In this document: positions 58,130-64,000 of the stretch, one piece after another | Numbering within the stretch: position 1 is the first letter of the stretch | Layout: the number at the start of each line of letters is the position of its first letter | NCBI RefSeq assembly: GCF_001957135.1 | Contig: NZ_MPHK01000003.1 | Location: 235,585 to 299,584 of the forward strand | Direction: 5' to 3' | Length of the DNA: 64,000 bases | DNA from: Shewanella sp. UCD-KL21 | Lineage (GTDB): Bacteria; Pseudomonadota; Gammaproteobacteria; Enterobacterales; Shewanellaceae | Position numbers and translations under genes: made by a program | The notes under the pieces: model-generated | The model's input: the letters and a program-made list of their open reading frames with translations, nothing else | Database searches by the model: none | Told to the model about the DNA's origin: nothing

Positions 58130-61100
58130 ATGACGACAGATAGCAAAAATAATCACAATCAGCCAAATGAAAAACAACAAACAAGGGTTGAAAAGAAAAC
58201 TCAGCAAGCTATAAAAAAAATTGATAATGACGCTAAGAAGTTGCGTGCAAAGGAGTCGAGAGATACTGGGAAGATAGTTTCAAACCCACAGAATGATCTT
58301 GTTGCTGATAAGTCTTGGCATATCAACAGTGCTGCCGTTTCTGATGATAAACACGGCGATATGGAGGCCTCATTAACCAGTGCTAATCAGCCAACCACAG
58401 ATTCTGCACAAGCTAGCAAAAAGCAAAGCCCAATTGAAAATCACGATGGGTCAGCGCAAACAGCCACGGCAGACTTAACTGACACCAATTCAAACACGGG
58501 CAATGTTGGGACTAATATAGAGCAACAAAATAAGCTCATTGTAGAAAAGGGCTCAACTGAAACAACAGGGCTAGCAGCAGGTGTTCATTTTCATAATGGT
58601 CATGTCACCAATCAAGATATAAGCCAGTTTAAAACGCCTCAAATAACCCTAACCAATCATGACTTTCAAACCGCTTTTACAATTAACTCTTCAGCTCATC
58701 ACTTATCAAATATAGTCGCGCCTCAAACGGGTACCCAAACGACAACTCATGAGGTTACAGAGCCTTTAAGAAACATTGCGCCACCCGATATTGTTGCGTC
58801 TCACTCAACTAGCAAACATGAAAGTACTGTCGAAATACTAAGCCAACAAACAACACCACAATTAAAAGAAGATAATGTTGTTAGCTCTGCGAATGGGATG
58901 ATGCAAGTAACAGGGACAGACGCGAGTCAAGTGCTTTGGAATACTGAAAATGCCCAAGGAAAATATGGTGAGTTAACCTTAAACCAGCTAACAGGAGAGT
59001 GGCATTACCAACTTGATAACCATAATCAGCACACTAATGCGTTAGCTGAAGGAACTCACCAAACAGAACAATTTGTTATTTCAGCTACTGACAGCCATGG
59101 CAATACAGTTAGCTCAGTTATTGCTGTAGAGATTGAAGGAAGTAATGATTTACCGCAAATATCGGGTATACATAATGCAAGTTTAAATGAGTTAGGTGCA
59201 ATCGATACCGTTAGTGGCAAACTCTGTGCAACAGATCCCGATCATGGTGATACTTCCACTTGGGCAACAATAAATGGTAACGGTCAATTTGGACATTTAT
59301 CAATAGATCCGGTAACCGGTCAATGGCAATACCTATTAGATAGTCACTCTCCTGCGACATTGGCTTTACATCAAGGCGAAGTTGCCGTTGAAACCTTCAC
59401 TGTTACAGCCACAGATAGCTCGGGTCATCCCGTGTCTCAACGAGTTACTATCAATATAAATGGTAGTAACGAGTCAGCTCAAATCGGTGGTATTTCGACA
59501 GGTTCACTAACTGAAGATAAAGACGTTCATCAAGGACTACTGCGCGTTGACGGGGCGTTAACCGCAACCGATCCCGATGCAGGGCAAAGCCAATTTGGTG
59601 CCACCTCATTACAAGGGCAGTTTGGTACTCTATCAATCAATGAATTAGGTCACTGGACTTACACTGCGGATAATTCACAAGCGACCATTCAAGGTTTAAA
59701 AACCGGTGAAGCCTTAACTGACACTCTAGTTGTCCACAGCGTCGATGGCACTGAGCAAAAAATCACTGTCACCATTAACGGTACTGACGATAAAGCCATT
59801 ATTGCTGGCACCAGCACTGCAAGCCTGACCGAAGATAAAGATGTTCATAGTGGGCAGTTGCGTGTCGATGGTATCTTGACGGTAACCGATCCCGATGCAG
59901 GGCAAAGCCAATTTGCTGCCACCTCATTACAAGGGCAGTTTGGTACTCTATCAATCAATAATTTAGGCCACTGGACTTACACTGTTGATAACTCTCAAGC
60001 AACAATTCAAGGGCTGAAATCAGGTGAATCAATCACCGATAGCTTGATCGTTCACAGTGTCGGTGGCACTGAGCAAAAAATCACTGTCACCATAAACGGT
60101 ACTGACGATAAAGCAGTGATTGCAGGCACAGCAACGGCCAATTTAACCGAAGATAAAGATGTTCATAATGGTCAACTTCGAGTCGATGGTACGTTAAAGG
60201 TTACCGATGCGGATAATGGCCAAGCCCAGTTCAGCGCGGAAACCCTGCAAGGTCAATTCGGCACACTGACCATCAATAATTTAGGTCATTGGACCTACAC
60301 TGCGGATAACTCTCAAACCGCGATTCAAGGGCTGAAAACTGGTGAGTCAGTTACCGATACAGTGTTAGTTCATAGCATTGACGGCACTGAACAAAAAATC
60401 ACTGTCACCATAAACGGTACTGACGATAAAGCCATTATTGCTGGCACCAGCACTGCAAGCCTGACCGAAGATAAAGACGTTCATAGTGGACAGTTGCGTG
60501 TTGATGGTATCTTGACGGTAACCGATCCCGATGCAGGCCAAAACCAATTTGGTGCCACCTCATTACAAGGGCAGTTTGGCACTCTATCAATTAATGAATT
60601 AGGCCACTGGACTTACACTGCGGATAATTCACAAACGGCTATTCAAGGGCTAAAAACTGGTAAGTCAGTGACTGACACAGTGCTTATACATTCTGTTGAT
60701 GGCACTGAGCAAAAAATCACTGTCACCATAAACGGTACTGACGATAAAGCCGTGGTTGCAGGCACAGCAACGGCCTCGCTCACTGAAGATAAAGATGTAC
60801 ATAGCGGGCAACTTCGCGTTGATGGTGCACTCACTGTTATCGATAGTGACAATGGCCAAGCCCAGTTCAGCGCTGAATCCCTGCAAGGTCAATTCGGCAC
60901 ACTGACCATCAATAATTTAGGTCATTGGACCTACACTGCGGATAACTCTCAAGCGACTATTCAAGGGCTAAAAACCGGTGAAGCTTTAACTGACACTCTA
61001 GTTGTCCACAGCGTTGATGGCACTGAGCAAAAAATTACCGTGACCATTAATGGTACTGACGATAAAGCCGTGATTGCAGGCACAGCAACGGCCTCACTCA

Positions 61101-64000
61101 GCGAAGATAAAGACGTCCATAGTGGGCTGCTGCGTGTTGATGGTATCTTGACGGTAACAGATCCCGATGCAGGGCAAAGCCAATTTGCCGCCACATCATT
61201 ACAAGGTCAATTTGGCACACTGAACATCAATAATGTAGGTCATTGGACTTACACTGCGGATAATTCACAAACGGCTATTCAAGGCTTAAAAACCGGTGAA
61301 GCCTTAACTGACACTCTAGTTGTCCACAGCGTTGATGGCACTGAGCAAAAAATCACTGTCACCATTAACGGTACTGACGATAAAGCTCAAATCGCAGGCT
61401 CTTCAACGGCTAATTTGACTGAAGATAAAGATGTTCATAGTGGGCAGTTGCGTGTTGACGGGGCGTTGACGGTAACGGATGCGGATAATGGTCAGACACA
61501 ATTTACTGCGACCTCATTACAAGGTCAGTTTGGTACTCTTTCTATCAATGAATTAGGTCATTGGACTTACACTGCGGATAACTCTCAAACCGCGATTCAA
61601 GGTTTAAAAACTGGCGAATCACTAACTGATACATTGTTGGTGCATAGTGTTGATGGCACTGAGCAAAAAATCACTGTCACCATAAACGGTACTGACGATA
61701 AAGCTGTGATTGGTGGCACCAGCACTGCAAGCCTGACCGAAGATAAAGACGTTCATAGTGGACTGCTGCGTGTTGATGGTGCACTCACTGTTATCGATAG
61801 TGACAATGGCCAAGCCCAGTTCAGCGCGGAAACCCTGCAAGGTCAATTCGGCACACTGACCATCAATAATTTAGGTCATTGGACCTACACTGCGGATAAT
61901 TCTCAAACCGCGATTCAAGGTTTAAAAACTGGCGAATCACTAACTGATACATTGTTGGTGCATAGTGTTGACGGCACTGAACAAAAAATCACAGTCACCA
62001 TTAACGGTACTGACGATAAAGCCATTATTGCTGGCACCAGCACCGCAAGCCTTACCGAAGATAAAGATGTTCATAGTGGACAACTTCGTGTCGATGGGGC
62101 GCTGACGGTAACGGATGCAGATAATGGTCAGGCACAATTTACCGCTACCTCATTACAAGGTCAGTTTGGTACTCTTTCTATCAATGAATTAGGTCATTGG
62201 ACTTATACTGCGGGTAATTCACAAACGGCTATTCAAGGTTTAAAAACCGGTGAAGCCTTAACTGACACTCTAGTTGTCCACAGCGTTGATGGCACTGAAC
62301 AAAAAATCACTGTCACCATTAACGGTACTGACGATAAAGCCATTATTGGTGGCACATCAACGGCCAATTTAACCGAAGATAAAGACGTTCACAGTGGACA
62401 ACTGCGTGTCGATGGTGCACTCACTGTTACCGATAGTGACAATGGCCAAGCCCAGTTCAGCGCGGAAACCCTGAAAGGTCAATTCGGCACACTGACCATC
62501 AATAATTTAGGTCATTGGACCTACACTGCGGATAATTCTCAAACCGCGATTCAAGGGCTGAAAACTGGTGAATCACTAACTGATACATTGTTGGTGCATA
62601 GTGTTGACGGCACTGAACAAAAAATCACAGTCACCATTAACGGTACTGACGATAAAGCCATTATTGCTGGCACCAGCACCGCAAGCCTTACCGAAGATAA
62701 AGATGTTCATAGTGGACAACTTCGTGTCGATGGGGCGCTGACGGTAACGGATGCAGATAATGGTCAGGCACAATTTACCGCTACCTCATTACAAGGTCAG
62801 TTTGGTACTCTTTCTATCAATGAATTAGGTCATTGGACTTATACTGCGGGTAATTCACAAGCGACTATTCAAGGGCTAAAAACTGGCGAATCACTAACTG
62901 ATACATTGTTGGTGCATAGTGTTGACGGCACTGAACAAAAAATCACAGTAACTATTAATGGTACTGATGATAAAGTAGTGATTGGCGGCACCAGCACCGC
63001 AAGCCTTACCGAAGATAAAGACGTTCATAGTGGACAGTTGCGTGTTGACGGGGTGTTAACCGCAACCGATCCCGATGCAGGGCAAAGCCAGTTTGCTGCC
63101 ACCTCATTACAAGGGCAGTTTGGTTCTCTATCAATCAATGAATTAGGTCACTGGACTTACACTGCGGATAACTCTCAAACCGCGATTCAAGGGCTGAAAA
63201 CTGGTGAGTCAGTGACTGACACAGTGCTTATACATTCTGTCGATGGCACTGAACAAAAAATCACAGTTACGATTAATGGTACTGACGATAAAGCTGTTAT
63301 TGGCGGCACCAGCACCGCAAGCCTTACCGAAGATAAAGATGTTCATAGTGGACAACTTCGTGTCGATGGGGCGCTGACGGTAACGGATGCAGATAATGGT
63401 GAGGCACAATTTACCGCTACCTCATTACAAGGGCAGTTTGGTACTCTTTCTATCAATGAATTAGGTCATTGGACTTATACTGCGGATAATTCACAAACGG
63501 CTATTCAAGGCTTAAAAATCGGTGAAGCCTTAACTGACACTCTAGTTGTCCACAGCGTTGATGGCACTGAGCAAAAAATCACAGTTACGATTAATGGTAC
63601 TGACGATAAAGCCACTATCGCTGGCGTTGATACTGGTTCAATAACCGAAAGCAGCGCGGGTGTCGACATGTCACCCGACTATGCCCAACCAGGCATAGCC
63701 ATACTCGGCAATACAACACTCTATGCGGATGGCAAGCTGACCATCACAGACCCCGATGTAGGCGAGTCAGGATTTGAACGCCAAGGCAGCAATGGTTACG
63801 ACTATCACGGCACCTATGGCGATCTAATCTTACTCACCGATGGCACCTGGCATTACCATGCCGATGCTGGGCATCTATCAGGTATAGGTGCTAGACCCAC
63901 AACGCGTGGTACCGCGATTGACCAGCTTGGTGAAGGCCAAAGCTTAACCGATACGATTACAGTCCATTCAAAAGATGGTACAACACACGATATTGTCATC
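58130..64000 (+). CDS. Giant VCBS-repeat adhesin, type I secretion substrate (3' end beyond window)
   Basis: At least 1957 residues; the frame is open at the right edge. There is no signal peptide, as expected for type I secretion. Residues 1-250 are polar, low-complexity (Gln/Asn/Thr/Ser/Lys-rich) and do not resemble the LapA-type retention module. Two divergent VCBS-like domains follow (about 58890-59463), then 13 repeats of 106 residues (59463-63596), each with FGTLSIN-x-LGHWTYTADNSQ and the closing DGTEQKITVTINGTDDKA, and a further divergent domain (63597-64000, YGDLILLTDGTWHYHADAG). Start ATG 58130 has AGGAG upstream. C-terminal secretion signals lie outside. Likely a biofilm or surface adhesin. 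Confidence 0.93.
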   Translation, partial: MTTDSKNNHNQPNEKQQTRVEKKTQQAIKKIDNDAKKLRAKESRDTGKIVSNPQNDLVADKSWHINSAAVSDDKHGDMEASLTSANQPTTDSAQASKKQSPIENHDGSAQTATADLTDTNSNTGNVGTNIEQQNKLIVEKGSTETTGLAAGVHFHNGHVTNQDISQFKTPQITLTNHDFQTAFTINSSAHHLSNIVAPQTGTQTTTHEVTEPLRNIAPPDIVASHSTSKHESTVEILSQQTTPQLKEDNVVSSANGMMQVTGTDASQVLWNTENAQGKYGELTLNQLTGEWHYQLDNHNQHTNALAEGTHQTEQFVISATDSHGNTVSSVIAVEIEGSNDLPQISGIHNASLNELGAIDTVSGKLCATDPDHGDTSTWATINGNGQFGHLSIDPVTGQWQYLLDSHSPATLALHQGEVAVETFTVTATDSSGHPVSQRVTININGSNESAQIGGISTGSLTEDKDVHQGLLRVDGALTATDPDAGQSQFGATSLQGQFGTLSINELGHWTYTADNSQATIQGLKTGEALTDTLVVHSVDGTEQKITVTINGTDDKAIIAGTSTASLTEDKDVHSGQLRVDGILTVTDPDAGQSQFAATSLQGQFGTLSINNLGHWTYTVDNSQATIQGLKSGESITDSLIVHSVGGTEQKITVTINGTDDKAVIAGTATANLTEDKDVHNGQLRVDGTLKVTDADNGQAQFSAETLQGQFGTLTINNLGHWTYTADNSQTAIQGLKTGESVTDTVLVHSIDGTEQKITVTINGTDDKAIIAGTSTASLTEDKDVHSGQLRVDGILTVTDPDAGQNQFGATSLQGQFGTLSINELGHWTYTADNSQTAIQGLKTGKSVTDTVLIHSVDGTEQKITVTINGTDDKAVVAGTATASLTEDKDVHSGQLRVDGALTVIDSDNGQAQFSAESLQGQFGTLTINNLGHWTYTADNSQATIQGLKTGEALTDTLVVHSVDGTEQKITVTINGTDDKAVIAGTATASLSEDKDVHSGLLRVDGILTVTDPDAGQSQFAATSLQGQFGTLNINNVGHWTYTADNSQTAIQGLKTGEALTDTLVVHSVDGTEQKITVTINGTDDKAQIAGSSTANLTEDKDVHSGQLRVDGALTVTDADNGQTQFTATSLQGQFGTLSINELGHWTYTADNSQTAIQGLKTGESLTDTLLVHSVDGTEQKITVTINGTDDKAVIGGTSTASLTEDKDVHSGLLRVDGALTVIDSDNGQAQFSAETLQGQFGTLTINNLGHWTYTADNSQTAIQGLKTGESLTDTLLVHSVDGTEQKITVTINGTDDKAIIAGTSTASLTEDKDVHSGQLRVDGALTVTDADNGQAQFTATSLQGQFGTLSINELGHWTYTAGNSQTAIQGLKTGEALTDTLVVHSVDGTEQKITVTINGTDDKAIIGGTSTANLTEDKDVHSGQLRVDGALTVTDSDNGQAQFSAETLKGQFGTLTINNLGHWTYTADNSQTAIQGLKTGESLTDTLLVHSVDGTEQKITVTINGTDDKAIIAGTSTASLTEDKDVHSGQLRVDGALTVTDADNGQAQFTATSLQGQFGTLSINELGHWTYTAGNSQATIQGLKTGESLTDTLLVHSVDGTEQKITVTINGTDDKVVIGGTSTASLTEDKDVHSGQLRVDGVLTATDPDAGQSQFAATSLQGQFGSLSINELGHWTYTADNSQTAIQGLKTGESVTDTVLIHSVDGTEQKITVTINGTDDKAVIGGTSTASLTEDKDVHSGQLRVDGALTVTDADNGEAQFTATSLQGQFGTLSINELGHWTYTADNSQTAIQGLKIGEALTDTLVVHSVDGTEQKITVTINGTDDKATIAGVDTGSITESSAGVDMSPDYAQPGIAILGNTTLYADGKLTITDPDVGESGFERQGSNGYDYHGTYGDLILLTDGTWHYHADAGHLSGIGARPTTRGTAIDQLGEGQSLTDTITVHSKDGTTHDIVI
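59463..63596 (+). repeat. Tandem array of 13 exact 318-bp VCBS units
   Basis: The anchor GTACTGACGATAAA (or close variants) recurs at 59781, 60099, 60417, 60735, 61053, 61371, 61689, 62007, 62325, 62643, 62961, 63279 and 63597, always 318 bp apart, with the first unit starting at 59463. There are no indels in any unit. Units differ by mixed synonymous and a few amino-acid changes. Two units contain blocks identical over about 290 bp. Confidence 0.95.
61934..62860 (+). repeat. Higher-order 636-bp duplication inside the VCBS array
   Basis: The block 61934-62224 recurs at 62570-62860, exactly two units (636 bp) later, with no visible difference over about 290 bp, including the private change TAGNSQ (GGT for GAT) found in only these two units. 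The preceding about 100 bp of both copies are also nearly the same. Confidence 0.85.

Noticed and set aside
58571..58582. LAAG as a LapG protease site
   Set aside because: The first position is Leu rather than Thr/Ala/Pro and the surrounding retention module is absent; mentioned only as a remote possibility.
59451..63409. Series of similar minus-strand frames of 60-77 codons across the adhesin array
   Set aside because: They repeat at the same phase in each 318-bp unit and are the antisense shadow of the VCBS coding sequence; no ribosome sites.
59463..63596. CRISPR-like regular repetition
   Set aside because: Units are 318 bp, coding in one frame, with no short repeat-spacer structure and no cas genes.

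Overview
The window looks like a chromosomal segment of a marine, moderately AT-rich gammaproteobacterium of the order Alteromonadales, most probably a Shewanella. The support is protein resemblance and gene order: ald/lrp/ftsK/lolA/rarA/crcB/serS, ptsH-ptsI-crr, tusDCBE next to yccA, the DUF2897, DUF3334 and DUF808 families, and a Shewanella-like KdsB. No database search was possible, so the species is not assigned.

Layout. (1) 1-9.8 kb is housekeeping, mostly on the minus strand: tail of an AI-2E/PerM-type permease, DUF2897, kdsB, beta-carbonic anhydrase, a degenerate alpha/beta-hydrolase, an M15 peptidase, dapE, a YffB/ArsC-like protein, the PTS phosphorelay ptsH-ptsI-crr, and a chemoreceptor. 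(2) 10-34 kb is an alpha-glucan (starch/maltodextrin) utilisation region. It holds a LacI-family regulator, an outer-membrane MetA-like protein, DUF808, a GH15 glucoamylase lipoprotein, an MFS maltose-type transporter, a GH97 alpha-glucosidase, two exported GH13 enzymes, a tryptophan-halogenase-like flavoprotein, a TonB-dependent receptor, a cytoplasmic GH13 alpha-glucosidase and a FucP-type glucose transporter. Four copies of a palindrome (consensus TGCATACGTATKCA) lie only in front of the transport and hydrolase transcription units, so this is probably one regulon. The proposed flow is: surface enzymes cut starch, the TonB receptor imports oligomers, periplasmic GH97/GH13/GH15 enzymes trim them, MFS carriers take up maltose and glucose, and the cytoplasmic GH13 finishes the job. 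(3) 34-52.5 kb is core genome: an RsmB/NOP-type methyltransferase, a GAF-PAS-GGDEF-EAL protein, a frameshifted yjbQ, ald and lrp, ftsK, lolA, rarA, crcB, serS, tusDCBE, yccA, punR and punC (divergent), and tRNA-Ser(UGA). (4) 53-64 kb, directly after the tRNA, is a type I secretion operon: two overlapping ABC half-transporters, a HlyD-type adaptor, and the 5' 5.9 kb of a giant adhesin that runs off the window.

The most unusual element is the type I secretion system. Its first ABC protein has lost the Walker A lysine motif and the Q-loop, and both partners have degenerate signature (LSGGQ) motifs, so this looks like an asymmetric heterodimer with at most one normal nucleotide-binding P-loop. 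Its substrate contains 13 uninterrupted VCBS-type repeats of exactly 318 bp (106 residues), with evidence of recent 636-bp block duplication. Other points worth attention are the operator set, an intrinsic terminator inside the leader of the maltose transporter gene, a hydrolase-fold protein without its serine nucleophile or usual acid, and the single-base frameshift in yjbQ.
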